Position numbers and translations under genes: made by a program | The notes under the pieces: model-generated | Database searches by the model: none | Told to the model about the DNA's origin: nothing | The model's input: the letters and a program-made list of their open reading frames with translations, nothing else | Shown here: positions 1-10,520 of the stretch, piece after piece | Numbering within the stretch: the first letter of the stretch is position 1 | Layout: every line of letters starts with the position of its first letter | Source of the DNA: Zingiber officinale | Taxonomy: Eukaryota; Streptophyta; Magnoliopsida; Zingiberales; Zingiberaceae | Direction: 5' to 3' | NCBI RefSeq assembly: GCF_018446385.1 | Contig: NC_056001.1 | Span: forward strand, 8,513,600 to 8,577,599 | DNA: 64,000 bases

Positions 1-1120
1 TTTCTTCTAGTTCTTCTCAAAGGACTAGCACTCTTCTTCTTTATGTTGACCATATAGTGATAACTAGTGAAGAACTTTACAAGCATGGAGGACCTTAAAA
101 ACCCTTAATGTATCCTTTAAAATGGACATAAGCTAGACTTGAAGTCTCTCGCAACTTGTCATGAATCAACCTCTCTCAAATTACATATGCATTAACCAAA
201 TTATAAGTGTCATATTGGTGGATGACAAAGTAGTTTCCACCATATTAGAAGCTAACACAAAATTGAGAAAGTGCGGTGAAAAACCTCTCACAAATACAAC
301 CCACTAAAAATTACTTGTTGGTAAAACAGTGTATCTCACTATCACTCAACCAAATATTTCTCATATTGTTGATATCATGAATCAATTCAAGTTTGCCCTT
401 CAAGCCACTCATTATGTTATAGCACTCTATATTTTGTGCAGGAAATGTGTACTCTGACATTCTTTGACAACACTCTTCTTCACTCACCCTATGAGCATTT
501 TGTGAAGCTAATTGGGCTAATGCTGTAAATGACTGAAGATCAGCTACTAGAGTCAATATCCTCTTGGGTGATTCTTCTATATCTCACAAGAGTTAGAAGT
601 AGAAAACTATATCCTGCTCTAACATTAAAAAAAAATATCATACTATTCGAATCTTGGAAACAGCCTCTTGCAAAAAGCGGGGTAAGACTGCGTACAATCG
701 ATCCTTTTCTGGATCCCACATGGCGGGAGCTTCATGCACCGGGCTGCCCCTTTTTTATACCATTACTAAGTCTCAGAAATAATTTGGCTACAACTTTTAC
801 TTAATGACATGGGAGTTCAATCTCCACAACCTAGTCTTATTAACTGTGATAGTTGAAGTATCACACAACTAGCCCATGATGTTTCTTATGTAAGAACAGA
901 AGATGTTGAAATTTACAGTCATTTCACTCGACAACACATGAAAACAATCAATATCCAACTTCACCCAATATCCAAGTCAAATTAAATTGCCAATCTGCTA
1001 AAAAATAGTCACTTGTTGCTCATTGTAATCAACTTCTTTAATCCAAACTCAATTTGATCAAAACTCCCTACCATGTTAAGTTTGATGGGATGTTAAAGGC
1101 TTAAGAGAAGGGATCAACTC
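1..1120 (+). pseudogene. Decayed Ty1/copia pol fragment (RT to RNase H)
   Basis: Read with frameshifts on the plus strand, this stretch gives the C-terminal part of a copia reverse transcriptase. Near position 45 there is LLLYVDHIVIT, which is the YVDD box with its second Asp changed to His. Around 316-456 comes LVGKTVYLTITQPNISH, the usual RT to RNase H linker. At 440-610 there is an RNase H start with EANWAN in place of DADWAG. At 783-925 WLQLLLNDMGVQSP is followed by CDS and FTRQHM, the RNase H end. Stops and frameshifts are scattered, so it cannot code. The left end is cut by the window. It lies downstream of the aminotransferase exons, either in a long intron or at the point where that gene is broken off. 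Family-level assignment rests on motifs only. Confidence 0.75.
640..757 (+). mobile_element. Au-type SINE, 5'-truncated
   Basis: The core at 661-756 matches the well-known plant Au SINE 3' half: a CAGCCTCTTGCAAAAAGC block, GGGGTAAGACTGCGTACAAT, then GGCGGGAGCTTCATGCACCG and GGGCTGCCCC ending in a T run. A degraded B-box (ATTCGAATCTTGG) precedes it. The A-box end is missing or unrecognisable. It separates two RNase H segments of the surrounding copia remnant, so it inserted after that element. Au SINEs are non-autonomous, tRNA-derived and end in T rather than poly(A). Confidence 0.85.
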
Positions 1121-1370
1121 GAAGGGAAGAACATATCAATTGGAGGATAAAACAGAAGAGATTAAGCACCACAAAGTAAGCATGAAGACCGATCCAAAGA
1201 GAGACAAACATCAAGGATTTTAAACTATTCAAACTGCCAAACAATTATTAATGTGTATAAAATAAACCATGTACAAAGTTTGCAATCAAATCAATCATAA
1301 TATAATGTCACAAATACAATAACTTTACAATATCATTTTTTTTTCCAATAGTCAAGATTAGGGATCATAC

Positions 1371-2224
1371 GGATTATTGAGGAGCATTTTTTCGGCTTTC
1401 TTTACGACATTGAGCACAAGTGGTTTTCCTTCCTGCCAAAGAATTAGTGGGAGAGTCCTTTTATACAAGCTAAACGGAAAAAGAGAGTCAGTACTAGTTA
1501 ATCCATCAATTTATTATACCTCAGTCCGATAGGCCCCAACTCCCAAGTTTACCTTCATAGGACTTGGATCCTTGTTATATGCAACTGTCACCTGGTGAAA
1601 CATTCCAGATTTAAAACCGAAGCATTAGTTTGATGATCGATGAGCATAAATCTTCTATGAAACACTCCTCAGAGAGGAAAATTCGCAGCGAACAGAAAAA
1701 CATTTTTTTGTAATTCAAAAAAGTAAACGTATCGCATCAATAGAGGGACGACAGTGAGCCAAGCTACATCAGAATCAAGTCGAAGAAAGCAGAACAGAAC
1801 AATCAATTACATTTCATTTATTTTCTGCGGTCAGTCGAATCAAATGGAAAACGTAAATGATATATTGAAAATACAAATGATTAAAAAATAATAAGGACGG
1901 AACAGAAGCTGAGCAAGATCAAGCACGAGCGATCGCTAGTCAAAACCCAAATTCCCACTACAAAAACCTACAAACAGCAAGAAGAACAGATCGAAATACA
2001 CAAGTCGAGCGAAATAATGCTTTTACCCCCAGGATCGGATCCTCCGGTGCTTGGGCGACGTTGGCGAAAACGGATCCACCATGGAATCCAGCGGTGGGCG
2101 CGGTATTGATGGCTTCTCCGCGAGACGAAATGAGAGAAGTATCGCCGACGCTGAGGTGCCTTGCGAGGGTAGCTAACCTCCGTCCCGGCGAGGAGCTCTG
2201 ATCACGAGCGTTCTCGTTTCCCAT
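1371..2224 (-). CDS. Aspartate aminotransferase, peroxisomal type, first three exons (partial)
   Basis: The enzyme interconverts aspartate and 2-oxoglutarate with oxaloacetate and glutamate using pyridoxal phosphate. Exon 1 is 2027-2224 (ATG at 2224), exon 2 is 1520-1591 and exon 3 is 1371-1432, all with GT-AG borders and matching phases. Exon 1 ends in [16 protein letters not shown]. Exon 2 gives [20 protein letters not shown]. Exon 3 gives [20 protein letters not shown]. This is the conserved N-terminal arm of plant AspAT. Residues 16-24 (RLATLARHL) fit a PTS2 peroxisome signal (R-L-x5-H-L), as in Arabidopsis ASP3. Exon 3 ends at a plausible donor (GTATGA). Exon 4 is not visible in the remaining 1.37 kb, which holds a copia remnant, so the gene either continues beyond the left edge or is broken. 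The lysine and PLP-binding regions are therefore not seen. The 3' LTR of gypsy element A lies 358 bp upstream. Confidence 0.85.
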
Positions 2225-2577
2225 TTCTTCGTTTGCGTGTGGTTGAGCGCCTGGTCCGCCATTTTATCGTAAGCGGCGCGCGACGCCACTTCGTCGCTGA
2301 TCGAGCAGGACGAAAGGAGACGCTTCGATGGCAAGGCAGTGACGCGTGTCCGTGAATTTTCCTTTTTAACATCCTTCAACATCGAAATAATTTCGAGGAT
2401 ATCCTCCATCTAACAAGTATTTTTATTTCATACGTTTCCATGTGAATAAATATGAGATTATACGAAAAAAATAGAGTAATACAAATGAGTAAATAAATAT
2501 TGAAAAATACTTTTTAAAAATTTAACATAAATTAAAAATATTAAAATTACAAAAATAAGATAAATAAAATTAAATTA
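2225..2577. other. 5' flank of the aminotransferase gene; first copy of a duplicated host segment
   Basis: The first 130 bp are G+C-rich, as expected for a 5' UTR or proximal promoter. From about 2358 the sequence becomes AT-rich and matches, with indels, the stretch beginning near 14336 (shared words such as ACATCCTTCAACAT, GAAATAATTTCG and ATATGAGATTATACGAAAAA). This is copy 1 of a diverged duplication. Element A later inserted into it, and the copy resumes at 14168. Confidence 0.7.
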
Positions 2578-2582
2578 GATAA

Positions 2583-3244
2583 TGATCCTGTCCGAACCAG
2601 GAGTCAACGGACACTGGGCACGTGGCGCTCCCTGCTGAATCCTCGAATGTTCCGGCGAACCTGCAGCAAAAACCGAGCCAGGAGGGGTGTCCCGGCGACG
2701 GTCCTCCGACGCTCAAGTCAGGCGAGGAATAACGAAAAGGTGGCCTCAAGATCAAGACTTTCGTACCTCCGGTGAAGAAATGGGGGCCTTATATAGACCT
2801 ATTGAAGAAGCCTGAGCACGCCAATCGAAGCGATCACCTGCTTTCGATCATGCCCAGGTATGGGTCTGTCAGAAGGACATCACTAAGGACATACCGTTAC
2901 TGTATCCACCTCTCCATGATGTGACGGCGAGATCCTCCATCGTGCGATCTTGTGTACGGCCTAATCATCAGACATGCTTCTGCTGATATCCCATAACCCG
3001 AGCCGAGCGCATAGGCCGCTCGGCCACCTTTGTACCCTCGCCCTTATCCTGGCCGGACGGACCACCCGATCGGCCCTTCGGTCCCAGCCGAGCGGACTTC
3101 CGCTCGGCCCTTCGATCCTCCTGCCTTGGCGTCGGAAACCCAAGCCCATGGATGGGTTATCTCTAACTCCGCTCGGACCATTACCCGCTTGGCCAGCCCT
3201 CCATCCGTCCTTAGGCTGGGACCCCCATTCTTACCGCCGGATCA
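2583..3244 (-). repeat. 3' LTR of element A (662 bp)
   Basis: It begins TGATCCTGTCCG and ends CACCGGATCA-type TG...CA termini in plus orientation. It is nearly identical to 13490-14167 but lacks 16 bp (CTTCAGAAGGTGGGCC region) present there. A TATATAA box lies on the minus strand at 2789-2795, pointing toward the aminotransferase start codon at 2224. Confidence 0.93.
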
Positions 3245-3258
3245 CTTGCCTCTCCTTC
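3245..3258 (-). other. Polypurine tract of element A
   Basis: On the minus strand GAAGGAGAGGCAAG directly precedes the 3' LTR. Element B has GAAGGGAAGGCAAG at the same place. This primes plus-strand DNA synthesis in LTR elements. Confidence 0.8.
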
Positions 3259-3651
3259 ATGTCTAGTCGAAGGAGGCAGTGAGTCCGACTGACTGGACTA
3301 TGTGTCCGAACGGAGCAGTCGTCGCCTTACCGTCGCTTATAATATCCCTTGAGCCGTTCGGCTCTTACGCCACATTCAGCCGCTCGACTCTTAGTTTTGG
3401 ATGCCTTGGCGTTCAACCTGGATGTTCGCTTGTCTAAATCTTCTCGGAAATCGTGCAATCTTTTTCATTAAGGCGAAGCGTGCGCGGTATGGGCGCATTA
3501 ATTGCGCTCGGTGACAGGGTGCCACGTGTTGACCATTGTGTGGCGGCGGCGTCACTTACGATGGGACGCCCATGTTTGAAATGGACGGCCCGATGGCGTC
3601 CTCGTTTCTCGTGACCTAGATCGGACGGCGGAGGCTGACTGGCCTCGGCCG

Positions 3652-3658
3652 TATAAAG
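3652..3658 (+). promoter_or_regulatory. TATA box (TATAAAG) of the antisense gene in element A
   Basis: CGGCCGTATAAAGCCT sits about 240 bp before the antisense ATG at 3898 and opens away from the LTR. The same CGGCCGTATAAAG occurs in element B at 27628-27640 on the opposite strand, again about 225 bp before the antisense ATG. Promoter use is inferred from motif, position and conservation between the two copies. Confidence 0.55.
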
Positions 3659-3897
3659 CCTCCGTCCCCTTTTTTGGCCGGCCACTTGCTCGCGCTTTGT
3701 CTTTCTGTTTCGTTCTGTTGCTGCGGCCTCCGGCGATCCAGTGTCTGTTTTTAGGCGGCGATCATCTCATCGGTGATTCTTTCCGCCCGTTTCCTTCCCA
3801 GTGAGTCTTCTCCCTTCGTTTACAAGGTCTTCCCAACTTGTTTTGTCTCCTTTGCTCCCCTTCCTTCGAATTCTTGCTATCTTTTTGCTTCTTCGAG

Positions 3898-6039
3898 ATG
3901 GCAAGCTCCTCCGAACCCGCTGTTGGTGTTCATGGCCCTTGGTACCTGACCATGGAGAGTCGATTTGATGAGGAGGGTGCTCGGTGCCTTGTTCGGACGT
4001 ATGGGATTCCCGATAACTATGAAATAGTTGTAGCCGACCCGACTGACCGGCCTCATGACCCCCTGATCGGCACCATTTGTTTTTTTCTAGACCAATTCCA
4101 GGGCGGCCTTAGATTTCCTACCCATCCCTTTATTTTAGAGGTTTGTAACTATTTTCGCATCCCGCTCGGCCAACTTGTGCCGAATTCCTTTAGGCTGCTG
4201 AGCGGGGTGGTCGTCCTCTTCAAGCTGCACAGTATCCCTCTTGACCCCAAAATATTCCACTTCTTCTTTTACCCCAAACAATCCGAGCCGGGCACTTTTA
4301 TTTTCCAAAGTAGAATAGGCTTTAAATTTTTTGATAATATGCCGACCTCCAACAAACACCGAAGGAGTTTTTCTTCTATATCCGACTTCCCGAGCGGCCA
4401 AGATTCAACCAAATGGCATGCGTCGACTCACCGAGCTCGCAAGTTCAAGACAATCCACCTATCTTCATGCGAATCGGTTGTCCGGTCACGATACAAGATC
4501 GACCGATTCGCTCAAGGGGGTGTTGTATATTTTCGGATTGTCTCCCGTTCGGGCAAATCTCCCCTTCCGCATGAGTAAGGATTCTTTACTCCCTGCGCCT
4601 TTTTTATCTAACTGATTTTAATTTCTTTCCCTACAGCTGAAGTCATGTGGCGCTCCAAGGCTACTGATCATCTGAAGTTGAAGGTCGTGGAGATTGAGGC
4701 CGCCACAAAAAAGGAACTCGCCGAGTGGGGTCTTATCCCTAGCCGCCCGGCGGATGTAGGAGAGGGGGGGACACAGTCCGCCCCGGAAACAGAAGCTCCC
4801 CAATCCGCTTCAACGGAGGTTGAGGCGGATCCTGTTTCCTCTGCTCCAGCCGAGCTGGGGGTCCCCCCGGTCGGGGAATCATCACTGGGAGTTCGGCGGA
4901 AACGTCGAAGAGACTCCGGCCTTCCGCCGACCCAAGAAGGCGAATCACTGGCGCCGCTCGAACCCACTTCGCCTGATCGTACCCCGTCGCAGATCGGAAC
5001 CCCTGTGGCCTCGCCCACCGCACAGTCCGCTGGCTCTCCTCCATGGACTCGTCGTCGCTTACGACGGTTGGGCGAGACTTCCACCATAGGGGAGTCCTCA
5101 GGCCAGGCGACTGCGGCTGAGGAAGTGCCGGCCGGCCACCCGACCATCAAGACAACTCTCCGATTCCCGTCAGAAGAATATTTATTGTCTGCCGATCGGC
5201 CATCAAGCCCCGTTCATGAAATAACCCTGACGGGTCCGCTCGCCAAGCTCTTCGAGGACGCCCAAATTCAGGTGGCCCTCATGACGCCCAAGCAGCTCGG
5301 CGATAACAACATGCAGCAGGCCACTCAGGTACGTTCATTTTTCTTCCTGTACCATGCTACCGTTTGACTTATGATGTTATTATTCCCCTCACAGCGTTGG
5401 GCTGAGCAAATCGCCACTAGCCATCGGCTAGCCGAGTTGGAGGATCTCCTGGAAAAACTCCAAGTGTCGGGAGGTCCCTCGGCCGAGAAAGAAAAGCAGG
5501 CTCTCGAGTCTGAGCAGAAGAAAACCGCCGACCTGGCTACAGAGGTGGCTCGACTCGAAGCCTTGGTGAAGAAGCACGGCGCAGATGTGAAGCGCGCCAA
5601 TAGCCGGAAGCAGCGGGCGATCGCGGATCTGGATAAGATGAAGGTTGAAGTCCGGGCCCTAGATCAGCAATCCAAGGATCTTAACGCCCAGCTGAACGCC
5701 GAGCGGGAGGACCGTTCGGCAGAACGCACAAAGGCCGAGGTGGACTTGAAGGCAGTCCAAGATACCTTAACCGCTTCCCGAGCGGTACTAAAAAAATATA
5801 AGGAGGGAGAGCCGAGTCGCCTAGCAGCAACGCGCCAGGAATACCTCCGCTCGGAGCGCTTTGGCGAAAAGTTCGGTGGCAACGTCTCCTCAACCTTCAT
5901 CGAGGCGGTCAAGGTCACCACAGCGTACTTTAAGAAGGGAGGGCACCTTCCTGCTGACCTGAGCATTCCCCCTCCTGAACTGGCGGCCATGATTGACGAC
6001 ATCCCGGACGCCTTTTTTAATTTTGAGGATCCGGAGTGA
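3898..6039 (+). pseudogene. Antisense gene (aORF) of element A, two introns, one frameshift
   Basis: The ATG at 3898 (MASSSEP) is chosen because element B starts at the same residue. Exons are 3898-4574, 4637-5328 and 5395-6039. Introns of 62 and 66 bp have GT-AG ends and the same positions as in B. The N-terminal 200 residues (DEEGARCLVRTYGIP, FFLDQFQGGLRFPTH, FKLHSIPLDPKIFHFFF) resemble the domain called Transposase_28, putative gypsy-type transposon protein. The middle is Pro/Ser/Glu-rich. Exon 3 is a Lys/Glu/Ala-rich coiled coil followed by an acidic tail. A 1-bp loss near 4361, relative to B, shifts frame inside exon 1. The reading returns in another frame to IFGLSPVRANLPFRMSK before the first intron. 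Extra antisense ORFs at this site are known in Tat-lineage elements; the function is unknown. Confidence 0.75.
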
Positions 6040-6489
6040 TGCGGGTTATTTCAAGTACTTTCTGTATTTCATCCGCTCGGCGGATGTAAAATTTTTGTAC
6101 GTGCCGTTCGGCATAATTTTTCTTCTAATGAAACGATGCCCCTTTGCTTGTCTTCCTACTCATTATCCATAATATTCTTCTGTTTGCTTAACGTTGATGC
6201 TTAGAGTCAGTCATGCTCTTAAGTGTTCTCCCTCACGCGTCCGATCGGCTTGGCCCATTGCATAAAGTCCGAGCGGGGAGGCCTACTCGCTCTGCACGTA
6301 TCTTGCCTGCATGAAGTCAACAAACGCCGAGTATCGAAGGACCAACCCCCAATCGGGCCTGAATGTTTTAATATTTGTAGTTTCCGCGGTTCCTTACTCT
6401 GATATTCGTTCGTCCGCTCGGGGTATTTATAGTCGCCAGACCGATTCGATTTTTAACGATGGTGATCATCGGTCTTCTGCTCGGGGATT
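6040..6489. other. 3' flank of the antisense gene in element A
   Basis: Non-coding. It contains AATGAAACGATGCCC about 85 bp after the antisense stop, within a T-rich context suitable for 3'-end formation. It then leads into the tandem array. The matching part of element B is 24906-25286. Confidence 0.5.
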
Positions 6490-7895
6490 TATAGACGCCG
6501 GCTCGTCTCTCGATCTTTAACGTCGGAGCTCGACGGCGCGGATATTTATAGCCGATCGGCGCGGCTCTCGATTTTTAACGACGGAGCTCGTCGACCTTCT
6601 GCTCGGAAGTTTATAGACGCCGGCTCGTCTCTCGATATTTAACGTCGGAGCTCGACGGCGCGGATATTTATAGCCGGTCGGCGCGGCTCTACGGTTTAAC
6701 GTCTGGGCTAGACGGCTCTCCGCTCGGAGGGTTTATAGACGCCGGCTCGTCTCTCGATATTTAACGTCGGAGCTCGACGGCGCGGATTTTTATAGCCAGT
6801 CGGCGTGGCTCTACGGTTTAACGTCTGGGCTAGACGGCTCTCCGCTCGGAGGGTTTATAGACGCCGGCTCGTCTCTCGATATTTAACGTCGGAGCTCGAC
6901 GGCGCGGATATTTATAGCCGGTCGGCGCGGCTCTACGGTTTAACGTCTGGGCTAGATGGCTCTCCGCTCGGAGGGTTTATAGACGCCGGCTCGTCTCTCG
7001 ATATTTAACGTCGGAGCTCGACGGCGCGGATATTTATAGCCGGCGCGCTCTCACGGCTTAACGTCTGGTTAGACGGCTCTCCGCCGAGGGTTTATAGACG
7101 GCTCGCCTCGATATTTAACGCCGGAGCTCGACGCGGATATTTATAGCCGGGCTCTACGGCTTAACGTCTGGGCTAGCGCTCTCCGCCGGAGGGTTTATAG
7201 ACGCCGCCTCGTCTCTATAACGTCGAGCTCGACGGCGCGGATATTTATAGCCGGCGGCTCTACGGTTTAACGTCTGGGCTAGACGGCTCTCCGCTCGGAG
7301 GGTTTATAGACGCCGGCTCGTCTCTCGATATTTAACGTCGGAGCTCGACGGCGCGGATATTTATAGCCGGTCGGCGCGGCTCTACGGTTTAACGTCTGGG
7401 CTAGACGGCTCTCCGCTCGGAGGGTTTATAGACGCCGGCTCGTCTCTCGATATTTAACGTCGGAGCTATACGACACGGATATTTATAGCCGGTCGGCGCG
7501 GCTCTCGATCTTTAACGACGGGGCTCGTCGACTCTCCGCTCGGAGGGTTTATAGACGCCGGCTCGTCTCTCGATATTTAACGTCAGAGCTCGACGGCGCG
7601 GATATTTATAGCCGGTCGGCGCGGCTCTACGGTTTAACATATGGGCTAGACGGCTCTCCGCTCGGAGGGTTTATAGACGTCGGCTCGTCTCTCGATATTT
7701 AACGTCGGAGCTCGACGGCGCGGATATTTATAGCCGATCGGCGCGGCTCTCGATCTTTAACGACGGGGCTCGTCGGCGCGGATGTTTATAGCCGATCGGC
7801 GCGACTCTCGATTTTTAACGACGGTGCTCGTCGGCGCAGATGTTTATAGCCGATCGGCGCGGCTCTACGGTTTAACGTCTGGGCTAGACGGCCTT
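6490..7895. repeat. Tandem array in element A, about 11 units of about 122 bp
   Basis: The phrase GACGCCGGCTCGTCTCTCGA recurs near 6494, 6616, 6737, 6860, 6982, 7309, 7432 and 7556, with degenerate copies between. Each unit is two half-units of about 60 bp, each holding a TTTATAG core (CTATAAA on the element-sense strand) and a TTTAACG core. Most units read TCTACGGTTTAACGTCTGGG in the second half. Units at the right end carry CGATCTTTAACGACG, the form that dominates in element B. Units at 7040-7260 have lost scattered 1-4 bp. Tandem arrays between pol and 3' LTR are known in Tat/Ogre-type elements and can seed satellites. Confidence 0.9.
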
Positions 7896-8322
7896 CAAGG
7901 CTAACTCCTTACCAGGTCAAGCGACCTTGGCCTTCATAACTTATCCCGTGCTCGAACAAATTTTATGCCCATCCGACCGGCACGGGTCATTTGCTTACGA
8001 ATCTAAATGCATACGCCGTTCAGCGGAGAATGCTCCATGTGTTTTCATCTTTTTGCTCCCTAGCTTGGAGAACGTACTCCTGGCTGAACGACTCAGGGTC
8101 TGCTTCGTCGAGCACTTTGGCTAGGATAATATACCTCCGTCCGAATGGTACGGGGCCTTCAATTTTCGAGCGCTTGGCTCGACCCATTTACCTCCGGCCG
8201 AGCGGCTCGGGGCCTTCGTTCTTTTGTTGGCGGTGCCTTATTTGTTCTTTTGATTTTTCATTTCTGTATTTCAAGTATTCAGTCGAAAAAAGTACACAAG
8301 ATGATTTACATAGGCACACCTT
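7896..8322. other. Spacer between pol and the tandem array of element A
   Basis: Non-coding, homologous to 22766-23189 of element B in inverse orientation. No conserved reading frame is shared by the two copies. Several CCGNNCGG words are present. Confidence 0.6.
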
Positions 8323-10520
8323 TCACCCTGCCCGGTAAGGCTGGAGGTGGTTCGCGCTCCACGGCCTATCTAGCTGCCGACCTTCCTCATCCTCCAAATA
8401 ATACGCACCCGAGCGGAGCTTCTCGATGATTTTGAAGGGACCTGCCCACGGAGCTTCAAGCTTGCCGACGTCGCCGACCGGCTTGACTTTCTTCCAGACA
8501 AGATCGCCAGCCTGGAATGATCTGGGAATGACACGCCGGTTGTAGTTTTGCTTTATCCGCTGACGGTACGCCATCAGCCGAACGGATGCCTTGGCCCGCT
8601 CCTCGTCAATCAAATCCAGCTCCACATTCCTCCGATCGGCGTTGCCTTCATCATACAATTGGACCCGGACGGACTCAACGCCGACTTCTACCGGAATGAC
8701 TGCCTCGCCGCCGTACACCAAATGGAAAGGCGTAACGCCCATTCCTTCCTTTGGAGCCGTTCGGATGGCCCACAAGACGCCCGGTACCTCTTCTGGCCAG
8801 CTTCCTCCTAGATGGTCGAGCCGAGTGCGTAGAATGCGAAGGATTTCCCGATTGGTCACTTCGGCTTGACCGTTGCTCTGAGGATAAGCCACGGACGTGA
8901 AGTGTTGCTCAATCTCATAGCTCTTGCACCAATCCTCTAACATCTTCCCTGTGAACTGCCGCCCGTTGTCGGACACTAGTCGGCGAGGGATGCCGAACCG
9001 ACAAATGATGTGTTGCCAGATGAATTTTTTAACCATTTGTTCAGTGATCTTTGCTAGCGGTTCGGCCTCCACCCACTTGGAGAAATAGTCTACCGCCACT
9101 AGTAAGAATTTCCTCTGCCCGGTCGCCATCGGAAATGGGCCCACAATATCCATTCCCCATTGGTCGAACGGACACGAAATGGTTGATGCCTTCATTTCTT
9201 CGGCCGGTCGGTGGGAGAAGTTGTGATACTTCTGACATGAAAGGCAGGTAGATACTGTCCGAGCGGCATCTGTTTGTAAAGTTGGCCAAAAGTATCCGGC
9301 CAAGAGGATCTTTTTGGCCAACGAGCGCCCGCCCGGATGACCCCCGCATGATCCTTGATGTACTTCCTGGAGGATGTAAGCTGAGTCCTCCGAGCTTACA
9401 CATTTCAGCAACGGGCGCGAGAAAGCTTTCTTGTAAAGCTGATCTCCGATGAGTGTAAACCGACCGGCTCTTCTTCTGAGGAGCCGGGCTGCATATTCAT
9501 CGGAGGGTGTGGTGCCCGAACGGAAGAATTCTATAATAGGTGTCGTCCAATCGCTTGGAAACGTGAGGCCTTGCATCCGGTCGACGTGCGCCACCAGCAG
9601 TACTTTTTCTATTGGTTGTTGAATGGCAACTGGCGTTATTGAACTCGCGAGTTTGGCTAACTCGTCTGTTGCCTGGTTCCCCGTTCGGGGGATCTTCTGT
9701 ATAAGTATCTCTCGGAAAGTAGCTTTGAGTTTTTCAAAGGCCTCAGCGTAGAGTTTAAGCCGAACGCTGTTGATTTCAAAGGTGCCGGCAAGTTGCTGAG
9801 CGGCCAACTGTGAATCCGAATAAAGTGTCACCCGACCGGCTCCCACATGCCGGGCTGCCTGCAATCCGGCTATGAGGGCCTCATACTCTGCTTCGTTGTT
9901 GGTAGCTTTGTAATCCAACCGGACGGATAGGTGCACCTTCTCTTCTTCAGGTGAGATCAGCAATATTCCTATCCCACTTCCGAGCCGAGCGGAGGACCCA
10001 TCCACATATATTCTCCACATAGCTTCCGGCTCTGGCCTTTGCACTTCGGTCACAAAATCGGCTAAGGATTGCGCTTTGATCGCCGAGCGGGGCTGGTATT
10101 GGATGTCAAATTCACTTAACTCCGTCGTCCATTTGATGAGCCGTCCGGACGCTTCTAGATTCAACAGTACTCTTCCGAGTGGACTGTTCGTCCGGACAAT
10201 GATGGTGTGAGCCAAGAAATACGGTCGAAGGCGCCGAGCGGCTAGAACCAAAGCAAAGGCCAACTTCTCGAGCCCGGTGTAACGAGATTCAGCATCTTTT
10301 AAAATGTGGCTTAGAAAATACACCGGCTTCTCTTCGCCGCTTGCCCTCACAAGTGCTGAGCCTACAGCATGCTCAGTCGATGACAAATAAATATAAAGTG
10401 ACTCACCCCCGATCGGCTTGGCTAACACTGGCAGAGAATTAAGATATGTCTTCAATTCTTCGAACGCTCGGTCACATTCTTCATCCCACTGGAACTTAGT
10501 AGCCTTGCGCAGGATCTTGA
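8323..10520 (-). CDS. Element A pol, second part: RNase H, second RNase H and integrase
   Basis: The open frame from 10455 to 8323 encodes 710 residues; homology extends upstream to about 10520. Residues 1-95 are the gypsy RNase H remnant (YIYLSSTEHAVGSAL, YFLSHILKDAESRYT). Residues 146-275 form a second, archaeal-like RNase H with D152, E190, D214 and D264 in WRIYVDGS, NNEAEYEAL, YSDSQL and ATDELAKLA. Integrase follows: zinc finger H366, H373, C404, C407, then the D-D-35-E triad D436 (QWGMDIVGP), D496 (SDNGRQF) and E532 (NGQAEVTN). A C-terminal GDLVWKKV region closes the polyprotein. All catalytic residues are present. It is out of frame with the RT part because of a deletion at 10520-10690, so it would not be made as one polyprotein from this copy. 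Confidence 0.9.

Noticed and set aside
311-556. An 81-codon minus-strand frame
   Set aside because: Opposite the copia RT/RNase H remnant, which explains the sequence on the plus strand.
4668-5150. A 160-codon frame opposite exon 2 of the antisense gene in element A
   Set aside because: Shadow of a GC-rich coding exon; not conserved in element B as an open frame with the same ends.
6490-7895. CRISPR-like spacing of repeats
   Set aside because: Units are contiguous dimers of related 60-bp halves with no unique spacers, inside a plant retrotransposon.
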